This document shows, in pieces, positions 41,193 to 48,874 of a stretch of DNA of 64,000 bases. The notes beneath the pieces were generated by a model, which was not told where the DNA came from, searched no databases, and saw only the letters and a list, made by a program, of their open reading frames with translations. This DNA comes from CAZGRP01 sp964527995 (lineage in GTDB: Bacteria > Zhuqueibacterota > Zhuqueibacteria > Oceanimicrobiales > CAZGRP01): NCBI GenBank assembly GCA_964527995.1, contig CAZGRP010000022.1, forward strand, positions 1-64,000, given 5' to 3'. Both the position numbers and the translations under genes were made by a program. The stretch's first letter is position 1. Every line of letters starts with the position of its first letter.

Positions 41193-42055
41193 TTGTTCCC
41201 ATTCCGTTGCGGGTTCTGGGCAGCGATGATGGCAACACTGGCGGATGCGCCGATCCGGTTCGCCCCGGCTTCGATCATCTTCACGGCCGCCTCGTACTCA
41301 CGGATGCCGCCGGCCGCCTTGACGCCCACTTCCGGACCAACCACCCGGCGGAGCAACGCCACATCGCCGATCGTCGCGCCCTTGGGGCCGAAACCAGTCG
41401 AAGTCTTGACAAAATGCGCCTTCGCTTCCTTCGCCAACAGCGCTGCCTTGATTTTCTCCTCGTCGCTGAGGTAGCAGGTCTCCAGGATGACCTTGACCGT
41501 CCGCCCCGGCCCGGCCGCGGCGACGACGGCACGGATGTCGGCGGCGACGTTGTCGTACTCAGCCGACTTGAGCCAGCCGATGTTCATGACCATGTCGATC
41601 TCCTCGGCACCATTCTCGACCGCCTCGCGTGTTTCATAGGCTTTGGCAGCGCTGGTGGTGGCGCCGAGCGGGAAGCCGATCACCGTGCAAACAGCCACGT
41701 CACTTCCGGCGAGGAGACGGGCGCAGTAGGCCACCCAGCACGGATTCACGCATACCGAGGCGAAGCCGAACTGCCTGGCTTCGTCGCACAAGCGGGTGAT
41801 TTTCCCGCGATCCGCATCGGGCTTCAGCAGCGTATGGTCGATCATCCTGGCCAGCTCGCGCGGCATTGGCCCAATACCGGGATCTGCAGCAATGCGGCTG
41901 GCACCGTTGCGAGCGATCTCTTCCAGAACGGCGCTCTTGCATTCCGGGCAGACCCAGCACCAGTTGCACGATGGCGTCCGCAGCGCGGCTGCACCGGATG
42001 GGCCGGCGGGCACCATCTCGTCTACCACCTTGTCGATGAGCCGATCGATCTCCAT
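41189..42055 (-). CDS. deoC: Deoxyribose-phosphate aldolase with N-terminal Cys-motif extension
   Basis: 288 aa. The TIM-barrel core from about residue 65 has MIDHTLLKPDA, CVNPCWVAYC, the Schiff-base lysine in HFVKTSTGFGPKGAT and the second lysine in GVKAAGGIR. It cleaves deoxyribose-5-phosphate to acetaldehyde and glyceraldehyde-3-phosphate. The first 60 residues are extra: an amphipathic helix (MEIDRLIDKVVDEMV) and C30-x2-C33-x2-C36-x2-C39 (CNWCWVCPEC). The helix resembles encapsulation peptides that carry enzymes into bacterial microcompartments, and the gene upstream encodes a shell vertex-type protein. Acetaldehyde is a typical cargo product for such shells. Confidence 0.9.
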   Translation of the reverse strand: MEIDRLIDKVVDEMVPAGPSGAAALRTPSCNWCWVCPECKSAVLEEIARNGASRIAADPGIGPMPRELARMIDHTLLKPDADRGKITRLCDEARQFGFASVCVNPCWVAYCARLLAGSDVAVCTVIGFPLGATTSAAKAYETREAVENGAEEIDMVMNIGWLKSAEYDNVAADIRAVVAAAGPGRTVKVILETCYLSDEEKIKAALLAKEAKAHFVKTSTGFGPKGATIGDVALLRRVVGPEVGVKAAGGIREYEAAVKMIEAGANRIGASASVAIIAAQNPQRNGNK

Positions 42056-42058
42056 GCT

Positions 42059-42346
42059 CTATTTCCCCTCTGTTTCAGGGACGTCGATTCCGTCCACGAC
42101 GCCGACGACCACCGCCTGCACCGGGATCTCCTCGTCCTCAAGCACGATGCGGGCACCGCCGCCCTCCTTATTGACCAGCACCAGGTCCCCCTCACCCGCA
42201 TCCACGTGGTCGAGGGCGATTAGGGGCGTGGCCCGTGGCTGATGCGTGTCCAGATCAACAGGCTGCACAAGCAGAAGCTTGTATCCCTTGAGATGTGGAT
42301 TCTTGATCGTAGAAACGATCTCCCCCACTACACGAGAGAGAATCAT
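42059..42346 (-). CDS. EutN/CcmL-family bacterial microcompartment vertex protein
   Basis: 95 aa, the normal length. MILSRVVGEIVSTIKNPHLK, KLLLVQPVDLD, ALDHVDAGEGDLVLVNKEGG and VVGVVDGIDV are the EutN/CcmL signature (Pfam BMC vertex, OB-fold pentamer). It caps the vertices of polyhedral protein shells. No hexameric BMC-H or trimeric BMC-T gene lies in the window, so the rest of the shell must be elsewhere or absent. It is 22 bp downstream of the mutase gene and 3 bp upstream of the aldolase gene. Confidence 0.9.
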   Translation of the reverse strand: MILSRVVGEIVSTIKNPHLKGYKLLLVQPVDLDTHQPRATPLIALDHVDAGEGDLVLVNKEGGGARIVLEDEEIPVQAVVVGVVDGIDVPETEGK

Positions 42347-42368
42347 GTCGGCGTCACCATCGTCTGCG

Positions 42369-43718
42369 TCACGTGGCCTGTACCTGCTTCACCACGTCCG
42401 CGGCCAGGGTTTCGGCTTGCTCGCGCGTCGGCGCCTCGGCCAACACGCGAAGAATCGGTTCGGTGTTCGATGGACGGACATGCACCCAGGAACGTTCCCA
42501 CAGGACTTTCACACCGTCTGTGAGGTCCAGGCGCTGCGAAGCGTAGCGCTGCCTCAGCACCTCGACAGCCCGCTGCGGGTCGATGCCCGACAACTCGATG
42601 CGGCGCTTGCTCATCACGTACTGCGGTAGGCTCTCGAAAAGCTCACCGATCGTGCGCTCCGACTCAGCCAGGTGCTCCAGGGTCAGGGCGATGCCCACCG
42701 GAGCATCGCGGCCGAGATGAACGTCCGGCAGAATCACCCCGCCGTTGCCCTCGCCGCCGATCACGGCGCCCACTTCACGCATGCGCTTGGCCACATGGAT
42801 CTCCCCCACCTTCGTGCGCACGACCTCGACACCAAACTGTGCTCCGATGTCGTCGATGGCGCGCGTCGTCGATACGTTGACCACCACAGGCCCGGCCTTT
42901 TTCTGAAGCAAGAACTGCACAGCCAGGGCCAGAGTATACTCCTCCCCCAGCGGCTGCCCCTTTTCGGAAACGATGGCCAGGCGGTCCGAGTCAGGGTCAA
43001 CGGCGAAGCCCACGTCAGCCGCCGTCTCCTGTACCGTAGCGCAGAGCTCACCCAGGTTTTCGGGCAGCGGCTCGGGGTTGCGCGGGAACCGCCCGCTGGG
43101 CTCACAGTGAATGCCGATCACCCCGCAGCCAAGCCTCTCCAGAAGCGCGGGCAGCAGAACCCCTCCAGCCCCACAAACGCAATCCAGGGCCACCTTGAAC
43201 CGGCGGCGGCGAATGCGCTCGACGTCGATGTAGGGCAATTCCAGAATCGCCCGGATGTGGTCATCGACTGCGTCCCTGTAGGGCTGCACATCTCCGAGTT
43301 GATCGAACTTCGCGTAGGCACCCTCCTGTTGCTTGCTAAGGTCGAGCACGCGCCCCCCCTGCTCTGCATCCAGGAAGAGGCCGTCCGCCGCCAGCATCTT
43401 CAACCCGTTCCACATGATCGGGTTGTGGCTGGCCGTGATGATGATGCCACCCCGGGCATGCAGGCGTTCCGTGGCCAACTGAGTCGTTGGAGTAGGAACG
43501 ATGCCAAGATCCAGCACGTCGCAGCCGACGGCCGTGAGTCCAGCCAGAACCGCATGGCGGAGCATGGGGCCCGTGATCCGGGAATCGCGGCCCAGCACCA
43601 CGGTGCCACCACCGACGTAGCTGCCGAACGCCTGCGCAAAGTTCATTGCCACCTGCGGCGTCAAGCCTTCGCCGACAACGCCGCGCACCCCGGAGACGCT
43701 GACCATCAACGTCTTCAT
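42369..43718 (-). CDS. Alpha-D-phosphohexomutase family enzyme (possible phosphopentomutase)
   Basis: 449 aa. The active serine loop ITASHNP (Ser97), metal site DPDSDR, sugar loop GEGNGGVI and phosphate-binding RPSNTEPILRV are complete. GEGNGG is typical of archaeal-type phosphomannomutase or phosphoglucosamine mutase. Its operon partners need a phosphopentomutase to turn deoxyribose-1-P into deoxyribose-5-P. An enzyme of this superfamily was shown to do that job in Thermococcus kodakarensis, so that role is plausible here. A glycan-precursor role is the alternative. GAAAGGAG precedes the ATG. Confidence 0.85.
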   Translation of the reverse strand: MKTLMVSVSGVRGVVGEGLTPQVAMNFAQAFGSYVGGGTVVLGRDSRITGPMLRHAVLAGLTAVGCDVLDLGIVPTPTTQLATERLHARGGIIITASHNPIMWNGLKMLAADGLFLDAEQGGRVLDLSKQQEGAYAKFDQLGDVQPYRDAVDDHIRAILELPYIDVERIRRRRFKVALDCVCGAGGVLLPALLERLGCGVIGIHCEPSGRFPRNPEPLPENLGELCATVQETAADVGFAVDPDSDRLAIVSEKGQPLGEEYTLALAVQFLLQKKAGPVVVNVSTTRAIDDIGAQFGVEVVRTKVGEIHVAKRMREVGAVIGGEGNGGVILPDVHLGRDAPVGIALTLEHLAESERTIGELFESLPQYVMSKRRIELSGIDPQRAVEVLRQRYASQRLDLTDGVKVLWERSWVHVRPSNTEPILRVLAEAPTREQAETLAADVVKQVQAT

Positions 43719-43752
43719 GCTTCAGACTCCTTTCGATGAGCTGTGCGGCGTT

Positions 43753-43781
43753 AAGATACGCAACCAGGCACGAAAATGCAA
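43753..43781 (-). promoter_or_regulatory. Promoter of the mutase-EutN-deoC-phosphorylase operon
   Basis: Minus-strand TTGCAT (43776-43781), 17-bp spacer, TATCTT (43753-43758), about 35 bp upstream of the ATG at 43718. Confidence 0.55.
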
Positions 43782-44160
43782 AAGCTAATTTTGTGTAGCT
43801 GGTGCAGGCGATTCCCAGGAAGGGTCGTGTCCTGTGCTGCACCTCAGCGCCTGTCTCCCTCGTTTCCGGGAATCCTGGATGGATATTCGGTCTTGCGGGC
43901 CGGCTTGGGCCGTTACGGTTGAGGGCCGAGGAGGGTTAGCTTCAGGAGAGGTGAGCAGGAAAGGAAAGATGCGTCCCGGGGGAGGGAACCCACACACCGG
44001 CGTTCCGCACAACCCGTTGAGAACAACCTGACCTTTTACGCTTCGGCCCCCGGGACGCCAAACTTGTGGACCATCGTCTGTATTGCCTGCACGCTGCGGC
44101 TGACTCGTCCCCCACCGTCCTAGCGAGGGACACTTTCGGGTTCGCCTCAGTGAGCAGCGG
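43782..44160. other. Intergenic region without recognised gene
   Basis: About 380 bp. It holds short GC-rich inverted segments around 43920-44060 and open frames that look like noise. On the minus strand GGTCAGG near 44033 recalls the SRP RNA core, but the following bases do not fit. I see no credible gene. Confidence 0.5.
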
Positions 44161-44676
44161 CTATGGCTGTGCGATCTGCTGAGGTGGGGGATTGCGCAGC
44201 AAACGCTGGATCCGCTGCTCCAGCCTCTCCAGATCGGTCTCGGCAAAGCCTTCGGTGATATAGCGTACGATGCCGGCGCGATCGATGAGGTAGGAAGTCG
44301 GCATCTTGCGCACTTCGTAGGCACGCACGACCTTCTTGCGGCTGTCCCAGAGAGGGGTTACCTCCACCCCTTCCTGCTTGAGGAATTTCGCCGCGTTGGT
44401 CGGCTGGCGGTCGATGTTGACCGCCAGCAACACCAGCCCGGCGTCGGTGTACTTTCGCGATAGGCGAGCGATCTTTGGCAGGGAATTCCTGGCCGGCCGC
44501 GACCAGGTAGCCCAGAAGTCCAGCAGCACGACCTTGCCGCGAAACTGCTGCAGACTGACATCCTCACCTTTGAAATTCTTGAGTCGAAAATCTGCAGCCA
44601 GGCCTCCGACTCCTGTTTGTGGCGCCTGCAGGAGCGCCAGCCACATGGCTGCCATCAGCCCCAACTTCGCTATCAT
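44161..44676 (-). CDS. TlpA/AhpC-type thioredoxin-fold protein lacking both active-site cysteines
   Basis: 171 aa. An N-terminal hydrophobic segment (LGLMAAMWLALLQAP) looks like a signal anchor. The thioredoxin-like core has LKNFKGEDVSLQQFRGKVVL, VVLLDFWATW, the cis-Pro region KMPTSYLIDRAGIV and GFAETDLERLEQ. The position that should read WCxPC is W58-S59-R60-P61-A62, so it cannot do thiol-disulfide exchange; no other Cys is present. It may be a chaperone-like or binding paralogue. The 136-bp spacer downstream of the OMP gene contains a long hairpin. Confidence 0.82.
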   Translation of the reverse strand: MIAKLGLMAAMWLALLQAPQTGVGGLAADFRLKNFKGEDVSLQQFRGKVVLLDFWATWSRPARNSLPKIARLSRKYTDAGLVLLAVNIDRQPTNAAKFLKQEGVEVTPLWDSRKKVVRAYEVRKMPTSYLIDRAGIVRYITEGFAETDLERLEQRIQRLLRNPPPQQIAQP

Positions 44677-44718
44677 TGCTCAGCTCCTCTGTGCGTTGCT
44701 TCCGGCGACGGCAAGAAA

Positions 44719-44798
44719 AGAGCCGAGGGGCGAGAGCCATCCACCCCACCCCTTCTGGCCCCAAGAGGACCACTCCCTTCCCTTCGCTCCTCGGCTCT
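44719..44798 (-). terminator. Long-loop hairpin terminator after the SH3/beta-barrel gene
   Basis: Inverted repeat AGAGCCGAGG (44719-44728) / CCTCGGCTCT (44789-44798), extendable to about 15 pairs with mismatches and a loop of about 60 nt. On the minus strand it is followed by TTTTCTT. The large loop is unusual for a simple terminator. Confidence 0.5.
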
Positions 44799-44812
44799 GT
44801 GTTAAAACCCGG

Positions 44813-45673
44813 CTAGCGGCGCAGGCGGCCCAGAACGACTCCAAGGGTGAAGCCCTGCCGGTTGACATTGCTGCCGTTCTTGAACACGCTGTACTGGCGG
44901 AACTCCGCTTTCAGCGCCAGCCTCGATGTCAGCGACCATTGCACTCCCAGACCGTAGTTGGCAGCCGGATGCGTGATCGACTCCGCCGTCTCGATCTGTT
45001 TCGGAACCCGATTGACGATTCCGAACCCCGCCGCCAGGTACGGCTGCAGCCGCCCCGAGTGGATCGGATGGTACACGATGTCGCCATAGAGCAGAAACAG
45101 ACTGGCGTCGGGGGCGACGATATGGCCGAGCGTGGCCTGCCATGAAAACTGCGCCGACCGCTCGCGCGCCAGCCTGACAAGATAGGCCGCGTTGCCCTCG
45201 AAGGTACCCACGTCCAGAACGAAGCCACTGTATCGCAGCGCATGCCAGCCCCTGTCCGCGGGCGCCCGCATTGCGCTAGCCGAAGGCGGCCGGCCGGAGA
45301 CGGCCGTGGAGGCAGACATCGTCGCCTGCCGGGCGGGCGCCTGCCGGGCAGGCGGGTCGCCATCCGTCACCTTCCTTTCCAGCCTGCTCGACCCACCCTT
45401 GCCGTGCTGCTCCTTGCTGCCGAGAGGGAACCAGCCGTAGCGCCCTGGCGCCAGCTTCACCTCCACCCAGGCGCCATCGCGGGCGACCACCAAGATGGTA
45501 TCGCCAACCTGCACCTTTGCGACGATGCCGCTGGACAAGTCCGGCTGCTGATAGATCGTCAGCGGCGCTTTCAAAACCGCCTCCTGCGACAGCAGCGTGG
45601 TCGCTGTCAGCGCCAGAAATGCCACAGCGACGGTCGCTGCAAACCAGCCTTTCCGTTCAATCTCGTGGACCAT
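44813..45673 (-). CDS. SH3-like domain plus C-terminal beta-barrel outer-membrane protein
   Basis: 286 aa. GGAGGTGGAG precedes the ATG at 45673. A signal peptide (TVAVAFLALTATTLLSQE) is followed by a bacterial SH3-like domain (LTIYQQPDLSSGIVAKVQVG, then VEVKLAPGRYGWFPLG). A low-complexity linker with repeated PARQAPARQA follows (GC-rich direct repeats near 45330-45360). From about residue 135 comes a barrel-like region ending GFTLGVVLGRLRR. The SH3 part probably binds cell-wall peptide and the barrel sits in the outer membrane. The exact function is unknown. Confidence 0.7.
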   Translation of the reverse strand: MVHEIERKGWFAATVAVAFLALTATTLLSQEAVLKAPLTIYQQPDLSSGIVAKVQVGDTILVVARDGAWVEVKLAPGRYGWFPLGSKEQHGKGGSSRLERKVTDGDPPARQAPARQATMSASTAVSGRPPSASAMRAPADRGWHALRYSGFVLDVGTFEGNAAYLVRLARERSAQFSWQATLGHIVAPDASLFLLYGDIVYHPIHSGRLQPYLAAGFGIVNRVPKQIETAESITHPAANYGLGVQWSLTSRLALKAEFRQYSVFKNGSNVNRQGFTLGVVLGRLRR

Positions 45674-46560
45674 CTCCACCTCCTCATCAACCACCCCTTC
45701 TTCATGCCTCCTGCTGCAGTGCCGACGCCACGGCGTCTGCAACAACCGTGCTAACTGCCGCGCCCGGTACTTCGCGGCCCGGTGACAGCGAGGAGATTCC
45801 CAATCCGACAGGGCTGCAGAGGAATTCACTGGCCGATCCGAGCGGGTGCGGTTGTTTTCACGGTACTACATCTGGTATCTGGTTACAAGAGGTCACACTA
45901 CCTGCGGATCCGGTCGGAGCAAAAACTACACGGGGCGTACGGCATGGCTGCCATTGGCGGATAGGCGCTCGCAGGGGCTCGCCGCCTGACGGAGGGGCTG
46001 TGGCGGGCGCTCGCCCCCCGGAGCGCTGTCGTGCTCGACCGCGTCCTCCCTGGCATATCTTACAAATTTGGTAGTTTCAGTGGCAGGGAATGTAATTCAG
46101 TGGCGAGAGACTCAGAAAGATCCGCTGGCGAGGAATGGCCGACCAGGATGCCGGCTCTGGCAGGGGCGATTGGGGGCTGCTTGACACGTCTTGACCCAAG
46201 GTGAAGATCGAGGAGGAAGGGACGGCGGGAATATCGATGCAAGTCGACCGTGGGTCAGGTGACCAAGCAACGGTAGCGACACCGCATCGTCAGCGCTCCC
46301 GCCGACCGGAAGCGATTCAATCCCAGCGCGACGGTCCACGCTTCTGGTCCTGGCCTTCCTGTTCCGCCGCCCGCAATGCGGGCGACCCAATTCATCGCGC
46401 AGAGGGTTGCGAATCCGTTCAACTGGATCTGCACTACCTTCCTCCTCGCTTCGGCCCTGAAGATAGCGTGGAGAAGGATGGAAATCAAGAAATATGACAA
46501 AAAGAAAACAAGTGCTCGGAACTTCTTGCGCAATTCCTCAGTAATTTGCGACACCTGCGG
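45674..46560. other. Large intergenic region (887 bp) without recognised gene
   Basis: It contains a period-7 repeat at 45862-45889 (GGTACTA, CATCTGG, TATCTGG, TTACAAG) and GC-rich unstructured sequence. Downstream of Tex (minus strand, about 46495-46535) a weak CAAG/CTTG hairpin is followed by TTTTCTTTTT, probably the Tex terminator. A hydrophobic 99-codon frame starting at 46554 runs across that T-rich stretch and is not convincing. No transposase or phage fragment was seen. Confidence 0.5.
45862..45889. repeat. Degenerate heptamer array (CCAGATA family, inverted)
   Basis: Four units with period 7. The reverse complement reads CTTGTAA, CCAGATA, CCAGATG, TAGTACC, related to the array at 48743-48798. 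Confidence 0.55.
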
Positions 46561-48726
46561 TCACTTGTCCAGGATCATACTGAGGCCGATCCGACCGCGA
46601 TCGATATCGATGTTGACGACCTGAACATCGACGACATCACCCACGGAGACGACATCGAACGGATTGCGCACAAACTTCTTCGCCATCCGGCTGATATGCA
46701 CCAGGCCGTCCTCTTTGACACCGATGTCGACAAAGGCGCCGAAGTCCACCACGTTGCGCACCGTCCCCTTCAGGATCATCCCGGGGCGCAGATCTTCCAT
46801 TCGCAACACATCAGTGCGGAAGATCGGCTTGGGCATTTCATCGCGTGGATCCCGGTTCGGCTTTTCGATGCTGCTGATGATGTCCTCCAGAGTCGGCAGG
46901 CCGACACCACAGGTAGCGGCCAGGTCGGTCGACGACAGGCCGAGTTCCCGCATGCGCAGACGCAGCATGCCTTCGCCGGGCCTCATCTCTGCCAGACCGA
47001 TTCCCAGAGTCTGTAGAAGCTTCTCGGCGGCGGCATAGGATTCGGGGTGCACGGCGGTGCGGTCCAGGAAGTTTTCCGCATCGGGAATGCGCAGAAATCC
47101 GGCCGCCTGGGTGAACGTCATCGTGCCCATCCCCCTGACTTCCAGAAGCTCAGCCCGTGAGCGAAAACGCCCGTGTTCATTGCGGTAGGCGACGATGTTT
47201 TCGGCCAGCCGGCTGCCGATCCCGGAAACGTAGCGCAGCAGCGCTTTGGACGCCGTATTCAGATCGACCCCAACCGCATTCACGCACGACTCCACGACGC
47301 GGTCGAGCGCCTCCCCGAGCCGTGCCTGGTTGACATCGTGCTGGTACAGCCCGACGCCGATGGATTTGGGGTCGATCTTGACCAGCTCCGACAGCGGATC
47401 GAGCAGGCGACGGGCGATGGAGATATTACCGCGCATAGCCGCGTCGAGATCGGGAAACTCCTGGCGGGCCAGCTCCGAGGCGGAGTAGACCGAGGCCCCC
47501 GCCTCGCTGACGATGGTGTAGACCACCTGCCGCGGGCCATCCAACTCACGCAGGGTTTCGGCGACCAGCGCCTCGGTCTCCCTCGACGCAGTGCCGTTGC
47601 CGATGGCCACGATCTCCACCCCGTGCTTTCGGATCAGGGCGGTCAGTTCGGCCTTTGCCTCCTTCCACTTCGACTGCGGTTCGTGCGGATAGATGGTCGT
47701 GCCTTCGAGGTAGCGCCCCGTCGCGTCGATGACGGCGACCTTGCAGCCCGTCCGGAAACCTGGATCGATCCCCATGATCGCTTTTTCGCGCACCGGCGGC
47801 GCCATGAGCAGTTGCCGCAGGTTTCTCGCAAACACCTGGATGGCGTGGTCTTCCGCAGCCTCGGTGAGACTGTTACGAAGTTCGCGTTCGATCGCCGGGG
47901 CGATCAGCCGCTGGTAGGCGTCCCGGATCGCCAGCCTCAGTTGCTCGGCAAAGATCGAGTCGGTGTTGGTGAAGTACCTGTGCTCGATGCCGGCGACAAT
48001 CTCGTCGACCGGGGCATCGATCCACACCTTCAGGTACCCTTCACGCTCGCCTCGGTTGATGGCCAGGACGCGATGTGGCGGAACCTTCTCCAGTGGCTCC
48101 GCGTAGTCGGCATAGTTCTCGTATTCCGAAACGTTTTCCGGGTCGCGGGCCCGGCAGCTGAGCAGCCCCTTCCTGCGGGTCGCCTGCCGCACCAGTTGGC
48201 GAATGTCTGCATCATCGGAGATCACCTCCGCCACAATGTCGCGGGCACCGGAGAGGACATCCTCCACGGTGGCCAGCTCCTTCTCAGGATCCATGTAGGG
48301 GCGGGCCAGCTCCTCCAGGCTGCCCTCTTCGATCTGCTGCGCCAGCATGGCCTCGGCCAGCGGCTCCAGGCCACGCTCACGTGCCACGGTGGCCCGGGTG
48401 CGCCGTTTTGGCCGATAGGGCAGATACAGATCCTCGACCTCCTGCAGCCGTGTCGCGGAGACGATTCGCGCCTCCAGCTCCGGTGTCAGTTTACCCTGCT
48501 CGCGGATGGAGCCGAGCACCGTGTCTTTGCGATCCTCGAGGGCGCGCAAATAGCGGGCTCGATCTTCGATGGCCCGTATCTGGACCTCATCCAGGTTACC
48601 GGTGACCTCCTTCCGGTAGCGGGCGATGAAGGGCACGGTGTTTCCGTCGTCGAGCAGTGCCAGCGTGTCGGCGATCTGTCTGGGCCGCAGTCCAAGCTCG
48701 CCGGCGATGATCTCGTTAAGTGTCAT
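46561..48726 (-). CDS. Tex-family RNA-binding transcription accessory protein
   Basis: 721 aa from the ATG at 48726. It has the full Tex architecture: N-terminal helical domain (NEIIAGELGLRPRQIADTLA, VPFIARYRKEVTGNLDEVQI), a YqgF/RNase-H-like core (IMGIDPGFRTGCKVAVIDAT, VAIGNGTASRETEALV), helix-hairpin-helix motifs (VDLNTASKALLRYVSGIGSR) and a C-terminal S1 domain (ILKGTVRNVVDFGAFVDIGV). Tex associates with the elongation machinery and nucleic acid in most bacteria. Length and domain order are complete. Confidence 0.93.
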   Translation of the reverse strand: MTLNEIIAGELGLRPRQIADTLALLDDGNTVPFIARYRKEVTGNLDEVQIRAIEDRARYLRALEDRKDTVLGSIREQGKLTPELEARIVSATRLQEVEDLYLPYRPKRRTRATVARERGLEPLAEAMLAQQIEEGSLEELARPYMDPEKELATVEDVLSGARDIVAEVISDDADIRQLVRQATRRKGLLSCRARDPENVSEYENYADYAEPLEKVPPHRVLAINRGEREGYLKVWIDAPVDEIVAGIEHRYFTNTDSIFAEQLRLAIRDAYQRLIAPAIERELRNSLTEAAEDHAIQVFARNLRQLLMAPPVREKAIMGIDPGFRTGCKVAVIDATGRYLEGTTIYPHEPQSKWKEAKAELTALIRKHGVEIVAIGNGTASRETEALVAETLRELDGPRQVVYTIVSEAGASVYSASELARQEFPDLDAAMRGNISIARRLLDPLSELVKIDPKSIGVGLYQHDVNQARLGEALDRVVESCVNAVGVDLNTASKALLRYVSGIGSRLAENIVAYRNEHGRFRSRAELLEVRGMGTMTFTQAAGFLRIPDAENFLDRTAVHPESYAAAEKLLQTLGIGLAEMRPGEGMLRLRMRELGLSSTDLAATCGVGLPTLEDIISSIEKPNRDPRDEMPKPIFRTDVLRMEDLRPGMILKGTVRNVVDFGAFVDIGVKEDGLVHISRMAKKFVRNPFDVVSVGDVVDVQVVNIDIDRGRIGLSMILDK

Positions 48727-48742
48727 CACAGTCGTGTCCAGT

Positions 48743-48798
48743 GGGTATCAGGGGTCAGATATTAGGTACCAGATATCAGGTACCAGGAATTTGGTCAC
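48743..48798. repeat. Degenerate heptamer array (AGGTACC/AGATATC family)
   Basis: Eight consecutive 7-mers directly upstream of tex: GGGTATC, AGGGGTC, AGATATT, AGGTACC, AGATATC, AGGTACC, AGGAATT, TGGTCAC. Phase is kept throughout although units differ. Confidence 0.75.
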
Positions 48799-48846
48799 AC
48801 ATCGCACCTGATTGGCTGCACTATCTGGGCTGGCCCGACGCTCCGC

Positions 48847-48874
48847 AATCCGAAATCCACAATTCGAAATCAAC
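48847..48874. repeat. Degenerate heptamer array (AATCCGA family)
   Basis: Four units: AATCCGA, AATCCAC, AATTCGA, AATCAAC. The stop codon of the RND pump gene (48870-48872) lies within the last unit. Confidence 0.65.

Noticed and set aside
44020..44060. GGTCAGG segment resembling the SRP RNA core
   Set aside because: The conserved GGAAG/AGCAGCC parts of SRP helix 8 are absent.
43785..44324. 179-codon minus-strand frame in the spacer before the mutase gene
   Set aside because: Ser/Arg/Pro-rich low-complexity translation overlapping the thioredoxin-like gene; no start signal.
46255..46554. 99-codon minus-strand frame with a hydrophobic segment downstream of tex
   Set aside because: The Phe/Leu-rich part is produced by the T-rich tail of the probable tex terminator; no ribosome site and no motif.
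47173..48765. 530-codon plus-strand frame opposite tex
   Set aside because: Antisense to a full-length Tex protein; no motif of its own.
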